The notes below the pieces were generated by a model. The model saw only the letters and a list, made by a program, of their open reading frames with translations, was not told where the DNA came from and did not search any database. Both the position numbers and the translations under genes were made by a program. A stretch of DNA of 64,000 nucleotides from Opisthocomus hoazin (taxonomy: Eukaryota > Chordata > Aves > Opisthocomiformes > Opisthocomidae): the NCBI RefSeq assembly GCF_030867145.1, contig NC_134420.1, positions 40,523,237 to 40,587,236 on the forward strand. The letters run 5' to 3'. Below are positions 32,917-44,840 of this stretch, in pieces. Within the stretch, counting starts at the first letter, position 1. Every line of letters starts with the position of its first letter.

Positions 32917-34539
32917 AATAATGTATTAAATTTTTTGGTTGCATAACTATTAAAGGGCTTATGTTAGGCTGAACCTTTGACTGAAGGGGATTATCTTTTC
33001 CTGTTATGGAGATGGCCTGGTGAAGAGTTAGTTAACTGTGTACTTGATATGATTTGTAATGAATGTGAGAAGATATTTAAAAGCCTGTAACAAAAAATGC
33101 TTTGCATTTCTTTTCCTAAATTAGTTTATAAATACACATTCTTACTGCATTAATAGTGTTGCCGCAATCTGCAGTGCTCCATGAATCCTGTATTTTAGAA
33201 GTTATACCTTTTCCCATATAGTATTTTGTGACATTATGCTGTCCAATGATAACGGTCAGAAAAGTAAAGATAAACAGGTAATTTCCAGAATACAGCAAAA
33301 ATGGTCCTTTTACTTTCTTCTGACTCCTTGTATGTTGCAAACAAAGGACACTTCCTGTATTTATTTCATGGGGGTTTTTTGTTTAAAAAAAATGAGTTTT
33401 TAGATAAAAGATGCAAAAAAGAAGAAAGTAGAAAAAGGGGGAAAATTTTAATGAAAAAAATGTTAATGTGGCATTATAGAACAGTTAATAGAAAAAATGT
33501 AACTGCTTTGTAATGAGCTTGGAGATCTATGGATGAAGAATTAGATCTTTTCCTTATTTATGATAAAATATAGGTAGACAATGCTAAAATATTTATAGTC
33601 AATTAATGCACTTCTCCACTTCTTTGTATATTCCTTGCCTTTTCTAGCTATTTTGGCCAATTCATACAATGCTGAACTATTTTTCTGCAAGAAAATAGGC
33701 CAGTAAGTTATCATTAGTATTACAAACAGGCGTACTATCTGCTCCAGTTTCCTTCCCTTCTAGTGTACGTATTGCACCAGTAAAAGAAATGTTGTCTAAA
33801 ACATGATAACTGAGATGAGCAGTTTTGTCAGAAATTTGTGTTCTCATTACCTCAAATATGAGACTGAAAATTACTTTTAGCTTTAAGTAATTCCGTTTTT
33901 TTCTGTTAATAGAGTCTGTAGTTATACTTTCTGGTAGGTAGAGAGCTTTCCCCTTTGTGCTGTGGGGCTGGCAAAAAGTGTAAGTGCAGTGGAGCTTTAT
34001 TCATTGTAAGCAAGAATTAAGTTTGTTTCTTTTTTCTTCCTCTGAAAAAAATACCTTTTAGGATATTTTCTTTGTTATGCAACTTGTGAATAGTTGAAAC
34101 TTGAAGTTTTAAATACTATTTCTAAATTAACAGATCTGTAAGATACATGGCATTCTTTTCACTGTCGAAATAGATCCATATTTATTTAAGTGAAATGGGT
34201 TTGTTTTTTTTTTAATTTTTTAAGTGATTTATTTAGGTTTTGCTGTGGCATGAGCTTTGTGGTATTTGGTATGAATGAAGTGAAGGGTGAAGACAGTTTT
34301 TATTGTTTTCGTACATGTTATTCTTTGCCATTTTCAGAGAGCATAAAAGCAGGAAAAATACTCAGAAACAGTCTGTAGTTACTGTGATTTTTGTATGACA
34401 GATGAACTCTGTACATTAATAATGACTATAATTATATATTGAGATTTTTTCTCCCTATGTGAATTGTTTCATATTGAAAGACAGAATACTGTATAAAATG
34501 TTTTGCAAGTGCATTGTAGAGCTCTCTTAAAATACTTGT

Positions 34540-34545
34540 AATAAA
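34540..34545 (+). other. ZNF770: ZNF770 polyadenylation signal (AATAAA)
   Basis: AATAAA in 'cttgtaataaactatt' is followed by a T/GT-rich stretch ('ttatttatattgtactttc'). It gives a 3' UTR of about 1.65 kb. Another AATAAA occurs at about 34702 and could serve as an alternative. Confidence 0.55.
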
Positions 34546-34569
34546 CTATTTTATTTATATTGTACTTTC

Positions 34570-37500
34570 ATACTTTATGTGCGAACCAGTTTTGAAACTA
34601 CATAACATTGATAATGCAGAAAAGTTTAAGAGTACGTATCAAAATAACTAACTTTGCATGTTAGAACAATAGGTTTTGTTTCAGGTATTTTTTGTTACAG
34701 AAATAAAATAGAAATATGTTTAAAGGTAATAACATCTTTCTTAAGGAGTCACAGTCATTTTAAAAACTTCTGTGTTTGAGAGTAATGTTTAGAGAACACT
34801 AAACTCGTCATGTTTTGAAAATAACAGTTTGAGTAAAATGAGGGCACGGTAATACAGAAAGCTGCTTTTCAGGGATGAAGAGACATGTGGGAAGCGTTAC
34901 TGTCTGATTAATTTGGAAAATAATGTAATCAGTGGGCTCCATGGGATTTAAGAAGGGCAGTAAGGGCCACTTTGTTTATCTGTCTCTCTCCCCTTTATGA
35001 AAAGCTTTTTGTCAGTATAAATTCACGATTTTAGGGGCATTATAGCATAAACTATCCAGAAAGGGGTAAAGCAGTTTCTAAGAGTCAACAGAAAAAAATT
35101 TAAGGTTGAAATCCTGTCTCTTTTGAAGTTAACAGTAAAATTCTCCAAGTACCTTTGCAAATTGGAGCTCGAGTGGTTTTCCCAGTGTTAACAATAACAC
35201 TTTGTGGTGTTCATTAGTATGTTAGTCATTTTCCATAACACTTCAAGGCAAATTCAGGTCATCAATCTTTGAAGTATCTTCGGTGGCAGAGACATTGCCA
35301 GTGGTTTTGTTAAAATGAGCTGATGGCTAATAGTAGTAATCTCATAGTACTGAAGTAGTGGATTTTTTTAAACACTACATACAGAACCAAAGCATACTGT
35401 AAACAGGAATACAGTGGGTCCTCCTGCATTAATAGAGCTCCCCCCAGGAGAACTCGGAGTGCATGGATTCAGCTTTGAGGTAGTTCTACGTGGAATAAAA
35501 GAAGGGTCAAATATTTTAAAACAAGCAGAATAAGGTGAAAGGTTTTTTTTAAAGACGAAGTATACAATACTAAATTCACTGGAACTGCAGTACTAACCAT
35601 CCGTCTTCTGTCTAGGAAGTGTGGCTATGTATAACTTTAAAATGTTTATGATTTTGGTGGCTGTGCTATGCTTGCAATGTTTGCAGAAAGTCAAAATTTG
35701 CAAAATATATATATGTATTCCTATATATGTCTAGGGGAAAAAAGTCATAAACCACAGAAAAACCGTGTAATCGCTTTTGTAGCTGCTTCTCACTAAGTGT
35801 TTGGTTTCTCACCTGTGATCTCTCACTATTATAGCCAGAGCCAATAGAAAAGGTGGTGAGGCAAATGGGAGACAGATATAAAAGAGACTTAGCTGAAGTT
35901 AATGAGACCTTAGGCTTCAAACTGAGATGCTGGATCTGATCTTTAGTTTTCCTGGCTGCCTTCTAGCACAAATGTAAAGCTCTGAAAGTCATAATCTCAC
36001 AACAGTAGCTCACTCAAGTAGCACTTAGATAAATACAGTTGGATGACTCTTAAATCAGTAAAGACTATGGATTTGGTCCTAATGGCCGCTTGTAATAATG
36101 TTGAAGATGCCTAGATCTCCTAAATAACTGAAGGGGTCATGGTTCACATTCCTACCACAAGGTTTTGTGGATTTTTAAAGTGCAAGTTTTAACTTAATAG
36201 CCTAGTTTTATGGTCTGATGGCTATGGATGAGATGTGTCTGAGAGGCAGTTATCATAAAGAAAAGTGAAGTTATAGAATTGACTTTTCTATGCTCTCATG
36301 TACCTTATTTTCTCCAGATTGAGGAAATTAATTGCACTTCATATAATGACTAGTTCTGTCAAGCAGCTTTTAAACAGCATCTTTTAGCATGTGTTAAAAA
36401 AGTGAATCTTCAAAGTCCATGCAAGTGAAGGAAAAATCAGCCTTACACAAACAAAATCATTCACAAGTGGAATTGATCATTTCCTTGTTCAGAAACCACT
36501 GTTCTAACACGAAAGCGTGATTATGTCTGCCATGAGTTATCACAAGTTTTTGAGTGCCGTTTCGCTTGTGTACTCTGCCATTCCAGTTCCTGTCTGTGCT
36601 AAAGTGTGACTTGTTTCTGCTATACATCTGACATAGTTTGGATAGGTGGCTGAATTTTTTCCTCTTCAGTGGAATCCTTCCAGTGGCCCTAGTCCAAATC
36701 TATACGGATCTGTGAAAGCCCGTATGTGGCTTACGGGGAGCCATGGAGCTGGTCATTGCACGTGTGCTGCCAGGGCGTGCAAAATGGTGCCTGAGGGTGT
36801 GAGAAGCCGACCAGCTATAGTGCTGACTGTGGCCCATCATTCTCCACTGAAAAGTCCTCTGGGTATGTAGGGTAGTAAGAGCAAATGGAAATGGTGGCTA
36901 TCCAGTTTTGCCTATGGCTTCTTCACCAGATGTGGCACTGGAATGTGGCTTGCTGACACAGTGAAGGAGGGGAATACAGAGAATTACGTGGCCGCTGCTA
37001 TATAAAAAAGTAAAATTCTGTTCCTAAGCTATAGAAACCAGCTATGCATGGTCTCTCCCCTTTGTACTGCTAATGCACTGCACTCAATTTCTGTTGGTAT
37101 CAAGGAAGACACTGTCTTCCTGGTAGGCGAATTTGTATTATTTGCACATTTTTTTAAAGAGTATAAATTCTAATGCTTAGTATGTGTTTGCAAGAGTAGC
37201 TTGCTGAGCTACAGAAACTCAGATGATTTCCTCAATTTCTGCTTTATTTGGATTCTAAGAGGATCCTGAAAATACAGCTGAGCAGAGAGATTCCTGTTAG
37301 TGACAATGCAGTCCTACTACACCGAGTAGAAATCTGCTAAGCCACCTAGACACCTCAAGTTTATCTGTCCATTTGAAGATAATTTTCAAGATCAAAACAT
37401 ATTACAATTTTTTTCATGACATTGAGAGCAACGTTGGATTAGTATCTTGGCAACCTGTTTGCCAAAGTGCACTTCATCTTGTATTTTATACTCTGGGTCT

Positions 37501-40500
37501 TAATAATAGCAGGTACTTGGGTAGTGAGAATAACTTCGTAAGAATTCTCTCAGGCATCGAATAGAATGTGTGATGCTAGTACAATTAGCAGGAGAAAAAT
37601 ATCCGTTTGCCAATAAGCTAAAATGACTTGTGTAGTATTTTAGTTTATATCACAGTAGAAGGGTTTTTTTTTTCAATAAAAGAAATTATTAAAAGTTAAC
37701 AAATTATCTTTTGGTATTACATCAGTATGAATTTTGATGTTTTCAGCAGGTATTGTTTTACTGCCATTTTATCCTCTCTTAAAATCCTGACATGCTAATG
37801 GAAATGTCTACTAAAAACCTAGAAAATATGAAGAAAGGCAAGGATGAAAGCTTTAGGAGACTGGAGCTAGCTCTTAGCATCTTAGAATTGTTCTCTCTTG
37901 ATTAACTTTTATGCTGCATGTTAGATATGTTTCAGTTTTGTCTGCAATCTGTATTTTTTGTGTGTGTGTATTGTGAGAAAGGATACGCGATTGAGAGTCT
38001 GCTTTTACAATGATGCTGCAAATAGACTCAACTTTCCATAACATTTCTCATGCTAGCACTAGCAGAAAGGAAATTATTTGCATTAGAATCTCATTTCAGT
38101 AACAAGGCCTCATGTTCTTCCATCAAACAGATTTATCTCACATTAATTTTTTTGCCCCATAGAAATTTTATCAGGTAACAGCCTCTCACAGGATTCCTAG
38201 CAAATACTTCTAGAGGTTTACTGGCCATTGGTCTCGTCTCTTCATACTGCTGCTCTTCTCCAGTTGGTAGGAACTGAGCTACAAGTCTCTGCAGGGAATT
38301 TGAACAGCGAAGAGTCTGCTCTGACTTGAGCTGTTACCCAAATGTGTACCCAGCAGCAGAAAGCGAAGAATGACGTAAACGCCTGTTATTTCCCCACCTC
38401 CTTCACTAGAGGCACTGCTTGCTATTCTGGGATATAAAAGCAGCTGGGCTGCTGAATTAACCATATTTTTCTCTAGTCGTGAGCTCAGAATTTCCATTGA
38501 AGTTACTGTAAGTTTTGCACAAAAATCAAGGGCAGTACATTGGCCAGAACGTGTGCTAAATAAATATTTATACACAAATCAGAATGCTCCTGACGGCTTC
38601 TTTACACTTTAAAATTCTAAATATTTTAAGAAGCATCTGTTACTAAACTGAGGCATCATTTTTGAAAGTACCCATATTTACTGAGTGGAAGTACACATAT
38701 TTACTGAGTGAGTACCCATATTTAATGAGATGAACACAGTGACAAACTCCTGGACTACAAGAATGCATGTAAATACAATAGCAAAAGCGATGTCACGTGA
38801 CTGAATTAAAACTAAAATGAACACACTGAACATTTAGTTTATGTGAATGTTAACTGTTATGAAGGATAAAGTTCAAGTAAAGGAATAACCCCTGTCATTG
38901 TCTAAGCTTTTTACATGTTGAAAGATTCCTCTGATCTTTTTTGAGAGGCTTTTTCAAACTTTTATTTACCTGAAAGCAAGTGAAATCAATTCATTTCAAC
39001 AGGTAAGAAACACAGGAGGTTTCTGGTCTCCTCTGAATAATGTACATATTCTTCCATTTCTATGCCATTCATCCCCCCATCCCTTTCAAAAACTTATTTC
39101 ATATAACTTTGCAAGTAATATTTCATAATGCTGCATATTCAAAGTCACTTTCCTTCTCTGGTTAGAAGAAAAGCTATATGTGCAACTTTGTGCATATACA
39201 TGATGAGACTTGATATTCCCATGTTTGGAGCTTTCTGTTTCAGAGCTTTTCAGAGGGATGCCTCTCAAAAAAACCTTCTGCTTATGTGTAAAAGTCAACA
39301 AGCTAGAGATGAAAGCAGATCTTAAAGAGATACAGTCTCTGAAGCTTTGCAGCCTTGCTTCACAGAAAGCCTGCCCAACATGTGGCTTAATGTCACTGGG
39401 CCTGGGATTCATCTGCCCCGAGTTAAGGTATCCAGTGCGCAGTTAGGTACTTCCCCAAAGCTAGGCTTATGCATTTAGTATAATGCAATTATATTAGGCC
39501 GGATAACAAATTTCTGTACAACAGTGAGATGCACCCCAGATGTCTAGACTTCCATCCTGAGAAAGATAGTTCTGTTCAAAAATCACCTGGACCACCTTGA
39601 TATTTTTAAGTTGTGCACAGGGAAAACACAATTCAGCCACCTCCCTCTCGGACTTATGCGTTTTTGACTTTGTGCATACAGAGCATTGCTGTCGGAACAA
39701 TCACAGCTCACTTTTGAAAAAAATAATGTGAACTTTCCTTTGCCTCTGAGTTATGTACCACAAGGTCCAAGAAACACCAGTGGTATTCAACATACACAGA
39801 AAAGAGTAAGTAAGCAGAAGTACAGCCAGATTCAGTGATTCTGGAAGGAAGAAGAGGCCTCTGCATCTCTGTCAAGAAGTAATGCAGGCCAAAGACTCAA
39901 GAGCCTTGATCATGCACTGGAGCTTTAGGCCTAGCTTGAACTTGTGCTGGTGGACCAGGAGGAAGACAGCCCTGGGTGGGAGAGCTTGGGGCAGTATGAC
40001 ACCGCTGTCAAGGAGCTGCTTTTCTGTTTCTTCGGAGCACTGTTAGCGTGCCCTCAGCTGTGAGGGAACACTGTCCCCACCCTGGCAAGAAGGTTTCGAT
40101 ATCTTCAGTTCCGCCTTATGTTAGGGGAGCCTCCACCACCTCTGCTCCCCTGGCAGCTGGGGGTTCAGGCGACAGCAGAGTGGGGATAGCGGCCACCCCA
40201 TCCTTCCAGATCAAAGAGCCAGGAGAAACGGCTGCTGCTCTGCCCCAGTGACCAGGCTGAGGCATGTGGGGAATCACCTGTCCCTAGCACACTGGTTGTT
40301 TGGAGCAGGATGAGTCACCTGGTGCTGTTCCTAATTTTGAAGGCACCTAATGGCTAGAATGGGTAAGGTAATGGCATTTTGCACCCTGAGGGCAGTGCTG
40401 GTACTGGTTACCTGCTTTGGAACAAAGCTTTCCCACCAGAGTTTACGTAGGTGCAACATGCTATCCATACTGAGCCTGCATTTCTCTGCGCAGGGTTTAT

Positions 40501-43500
40501 TTACACCTAAGAAGCTGAATGATGAAAGATTCAAAGGATAAATCTTTGTATTTGTGCAAAAGAGAAACAGTAAAAAGTGAAACAACTTTTATATTAGAAG
40601 TGTGTAGCTGCTGAATCTAGTTTCACTGGTCATGTCTCACTGAAGACCCTAAAACAATAACAAACCTTAAAATCAATTACTATTAGAAATCCTTCTAGAT
40701 TAATTGTTTGGATTTTTTGTTGCTAGAAATTAATCATTTCTGTGACTCTAGGTAGAACCTAAAATAATCTAAAAGGTAGACAGGACAAAACATAGAATCA
40801 AGCCCTGCTGATTATCGCTCAATACTTCCTGACCCACTGGTACTGTATTTGGGAGAGTAATGTTGAGATAAAAGCAATGGCCAGCTTATTGATGACCCTG
40901 CCTTGTATAGTTTACAAAGAAGAGGAAAAAAGCATATTTTTCCTGGCTACAATAATATAGAAAGGCAAGCACCCAAAACAAGAAGAGCTAATTAAGCAAG
41001 AAAGCAGCATTGAATATAAATTGACCAGGACTGTATGCAGCCTAGAAACGAATAATGGTCTTGAAAACCGCATCTACTCAAATGTGTGACTTTTTAAATA
41101 ATACATGTCTTCATGAATGAATTAACAGTTTTTTGAAGGAAAGAATATTTGATTTTCCTGACGTGTTAAGTCAATGAGTACAGAAAGATGGAGAACTTCA
41201 CAGAAGACTGTGGAGGTGATGGGGTGTAGGGTTTTATTTTTCCCCTGACTACAAAGCAGTCTGGGGCGGAAAGTGACAGACGTGCCTCCACTCTGGGGGA
41301 AACTGAGTGTAGCGTTCAAGAGACTGCCCTTACCAGACAGTTGTGAGCTGGGGTGAGAGTCGCAGATGGGGACAGAGGTACAACACCAGGTGTCATTATG
41401 CCTTGTCTCACCACGTCTCCTCTTTGAAGGTTCAGCTGCTCTTGAGGATTGCAAGTGATGTATTTTGCCAAAGCGCTAATTTATACTTTTGTTATTCGTT
41501 TGTAGTCCTACTGTCATAGTGCTCCGTAACTAAAGAATAGCCCTTACAGAGAAATATTTAATGCATTATTTACAGGGAAGGGATCTTCATCATTTTATTT
41601 GACATTGCCACGGAGGGATGTAATCATATTAACTAACATTAGGCATCTAATATTAGTTTCCGATATCAGAAGCTCCTTCAGAAAATGGGTGAGAGCACTT
41701 ATGTTAGTTCTGATTTGCCCTCTGGAAGGACCTCTGTCGTCGCATTGACTGTAGGGAGGTTTCAGACAACTAACCTCCTCACTGGAATACCCAAATGCCA
41801 AAAGCGAGGTAAGTTAGCTCCTTGAGCTTTCATAGCTTTGATACCGTATGGAAATTTGTGGGGTTTGAAGCATGCCTGATGATCTATCATAAGGAGAGGT
41901 CAGAAGGTTTTACGTTATCCTTGAAAGGCTGTTCTAGAAAATTTATGAAGTCCAAAATCTATTTGCCTGCCTGCTTTTTGGCATGGTAATATTTAAAAAA
42001 AAAAATTCACCTTGTGGGTAACACCTGAGTATGTGATTAGAAAAGAAATCTATGGTCATCCATCACTGTCATCTCTGACCTGAAGAAATCACCGTAGGCT
42101 CTCCTAAGTGTCCTGTGGTCCATCTTAAACACAAGTCAAACTTTTGGCTCCCATCTTAAAGCCAACTTTAGAAGCTGTCCTATTTTCAGTCTATATTTAT
42201 AGGTAGTAAACTTATATTCCTTTCTCCTTTTTCATCACTGATTTGCAGTTTCAATAGTTCCTTCCCTTCCTGCCATTTACTCCTCTAGTCTACTTATGGA
42301 TAGTAAAAGCACTCTTTTTTTTTTTCTGCCAGACTGACAAGCTGTTACATTTCTACTTGTTCTGATAAAGGTAAAGCTATCTATGTTGATTTCTGAGGTA
42401 GTCAAATATAGAACAACCTAAATGTGGAAGGTAAGTTGGAGAGAACACCGTAAGCAATATAATCAGTAAGGTGCAGCAACATGCCAGTGTGGCTCAGCCA
42501 GCCAGCTCAGAGCTCAGGTGACTTACCTGCATTTTCTACACCTGTCCATGGATGCAAGTGGCAGCAGCTGTACCAAGTGATGGAGAAAGGGCAGACCCCG
42601 AAATGGGTAGTTACATTTGCATTGATTTCGATAAGCCTAAGTCAATCACAAAGCTGCAACATCTAGGTTGATTAACTTAAACTGAAGCATTTTAATATGC
42701 TGATTTTTATCACCATTTAAGTGTCAGATGGCATACCGATGTATAAGTGTATTTTGACTGCATTTGCCTATTTTTCATCAAATACAGATCTCTCTGAAGG
42801 TTTCAATCATTAGGTAAGGTGATGCTCAGTCCTTGTTATTTACAGAATTTGTTACTGGTACTTTTGTAACTTTTTGATTTTAGTAGTTTTCATACACAAG
42901 ACTTAAATTTTCTGGATCATTTAAAGCAAAGGCATGCAGTAGGCTTATTTATTTGAATGCAGCCATTGTCTGATCCTACCCAAGGTACTGTCGTTACTTT
43001 TTCCGTTCCCATTGTACATTCTAATTCAACTTCAGAAAGAATATTTAGTTTAACCTTTGCTTGAAGAAATGAAATGGAGATCACTTTGATATCAAAAAAA
43101 AGGAGGTCACATTCAAACAGACTTCAGTGGGATCTGCCTGGAAGTTTAAAGTATTCGAGTGGCAGGTGCTGGATAACGGGCACAGAAACAAAGCACTGCA
43201 ACTTCTCGTGGGAGTCTGTTAATTTCCCCCTTCATTAATCTGTTTACTGAGCAGAGTGAGCTAATTACCGACCATCCTAGGTCACGACCAAGCTGCTGAC
43301 TCCGGCGAGCAAGGCCTTCAGCCCTCGTTGGGCTGCCTCCCCTCACCTCTGCGGACTTTGGGGACGGCCATCAGAGTGAGCGCACAGCAGTGCGTGGACC
43401 TCCGCGGCGTTCGCTTCATGTTTGGCCCGCAGAAGGGCAGGCCCTCTCCATCCCAGGGGGACAGAAGCCATCACTCTGAAGGGTAAATAAGTAACAAAAC

Positions 43501-43600
43501 CATCCTACGCGTGTTTTAGAGCATTTGAAGGGCGGCTGCCCAGGCGGCCTGGTGTGCTAATGATCTCCCTCTTCTCTTTCCACAGCCAGCTCATGAGCAG
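34570..43600. other. Intergenic region between ZNF770 and AQR
   Basis: About 9 kb of AT-rich DNA without a recognised gene. It holds a three-copy short tandem repeat (38668-38732) and GC-richer patches at about 36650-36860, 39930-40260 and 43290-43460 of unknown nature. None has a convincing coding frame. Confidence 0.5.
38668..38732 (+). repeat. Short tandem repeat, three copies of about 21 bp
   Basis: Three consecutive units begin 'agtacccatatttactgag', 'agtacacatatttactgag' and 'agtacccatatttaatgag'. It is a small minisatellite-like array in intergenic DNA. Confidence 0.85.
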
Positions 43601-43702
43601 TCAGTCAAGGGGCTCCCTGTGAAGGGCAGGTGCGTGGCTGGGGATGGCCTGCTGCCGAGGCCTGACCCGGGACGGGTCGGGGAGCTGAGGGGAGCGCCGT
43701 GC

Positions 43703-44356
43703 CTGGGAGTACTGGTGGAAGACAAGTTGACCAGGAGCCAGCAGTGTGCCCTGGCTGCCAAGAAGGCCAATGGCATCCTGGGGTGCATTAGGAGGAGTGT
43801 GGCCAGCAGGACGAGGGAGGTTCTCCTCCCCCTCTACACTGCCCTAGTGAGGCCCCATCTGGAGTACTGTGTCCAGTTCTGGGCTCCCCACTTCAAGAAA
43901 GATGAGGAGCTACTGGAGAGAGTCCAGCGGAGGGCTACGAGGATGATGAGGGGACTGGAACATCTCTCCTACGAGGAGAGGCTGAGGGAGCTGGGCTTGT
44001 TCAGCCTGAAGAAGAGAAGGCTGCGAGGGGACCTTAAAAATGCTTATAAATATCTCGAGGATGGGGCCAGACTCTTTTCAGTGGTGCCCAGCAACAGGAC
44101 AAGGGGCAATGGGCACAAACTGAAGCATAGGAAGTTCCATCTGAACATGAGGAAGAACCTCTTCCCTCTGAGGGTGACGGAGCACTGGAACAGGCTGTCC
44201 AGGGAAGTTGTGGAGTCTCCTTCTCTGGAGATATTCAAAACCTGCTTAGAGGTGGTCCTGTGCAGCCTGCTGTAGGTGACCCTGCTTCGGCAGGAGGGTT
44301 GGACCGGATGACCCACAGAGGTCCCTTCCAACCTCGAACATTCTGTGATTCTGTGC
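43703..44356 (+). mobile_element. CR1 LINE with long open frame, ending just before AQR
   Basis: The plus-strand frame is open to the stop at 44273-44275 and encodes the C-terminal part of CR1 ORF2: '[20 protein letters not shown]', '[20 protein letters not shown]', '[20 protein letters not shown]', '[20 protein letters not shown]' and '[20 protein letters not shown]'. The 3' tail follows, with 'ggtgaccctgcttcggcagg' and the terminal 'attctgtgattctgtg'. The upstream catalytic palm is missing (5' truncation near 43703), and a short deletion follows '[12 protein letters not shown]'. Lack of stops and frameshifts suggests a relatively young copy. It is not an active element. Confidence 0.95.
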
Positions 44357-44840
44357 CTCCCCGCGGCGGCGGCAGTGACTGGGAGGGCGCGGCAGGTGGC
44401 GCAGCCGCCGCCTCCCCGCTCCCCGCGGCCGCTCTGGCGCTCCTCGCCCCGGAAGCGCTCCGCTCTCGGCTGCGTTCGCTCGGCCGCGGCGCGCTGGGCC
44501 TCGGCCTGGCCCGGGCGGAGGGAGCGGCGGCGCGCTGTGGGGTTGCCATGGCGGCGCCGGCCTCCTCGGCCCCGCCGAAGAAGATCGTGGCGCCCACCGT
44601 GTCGCAGATCAACGCGGAGTACGTGACTCAGGTACGGGCGGCGGCGGGAGCGGCCCTCGGGGCCTGGGTGCCGTAACAGCCTTTGCGGTCCGTGGGTGCT
44701 GGGGAGAGGGGCCCGCGTCGTCGTGGGCAAGGAGCGGTGTAACGGCGGCCTTGCCTGCGGGCGGGCGTACGGCCCAGCGCTCCCGCGCCGGAGAGGTTCG
44801 CCAGAGCAGCGCCGCGATATAACTCGCCTTGGGTGTAAGG
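44340..44840 (+). promoter_or_regulatory. AQR: CpG island, AQR promoter and first exon
   Basis: A GC- and CpG-dense block starting directly after the CR1 tail and covering the AQR start codon and the beginning of intron 1. It is TATA-less. An ETS/GABP-type site 'ccggaag' lies at 44449-44455, about 93 bp before the ATG. The transcription start must lie between about 44357 and 44547 unless it is inside the CR1. The start codon context 'gttgccatggcg' has G at -3 and +4, a strong Kozak match. Confidence 0.78.
44548..44631 (+). CDS. AQR: AQR exon 1 (coding part)
   Basis: 84 bases, 28 residues ending '...INAEYVTQ', donor cag|gtacgg, phase 0. The first residues (AAPASSAPP) are the least conserved part; from [14 protein letters not shown] the match to vertebrate AQR is exact. 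Intron 1 is 822 bp. Confidence 0.95.

Larger units (their letters stand above)
30582..34566 (+). other. ZNF770: Inferred ZNF770 terminal exon
   Basis: A good 3' splice site ('ctctcttattttag', AG at 30580-30581) precedes 142 bp of leader and then the complete coding frame. The exon should end about 10-30 bp after the AATAAA at 34540-34545. The trailer (32917 to about 34566) is AT-rich with no further open coding content. Transcript borders are inferred, not observed. Confidence 0.6.

Noticed and set aside
43619-44275. 218-codon open frame as a host gene
   Set aside because: From about 43703 it is CR1 ORF2 C-terminus, followed by a CR1 3' tail, so it is a retrotransposon remnant and not a host gene.
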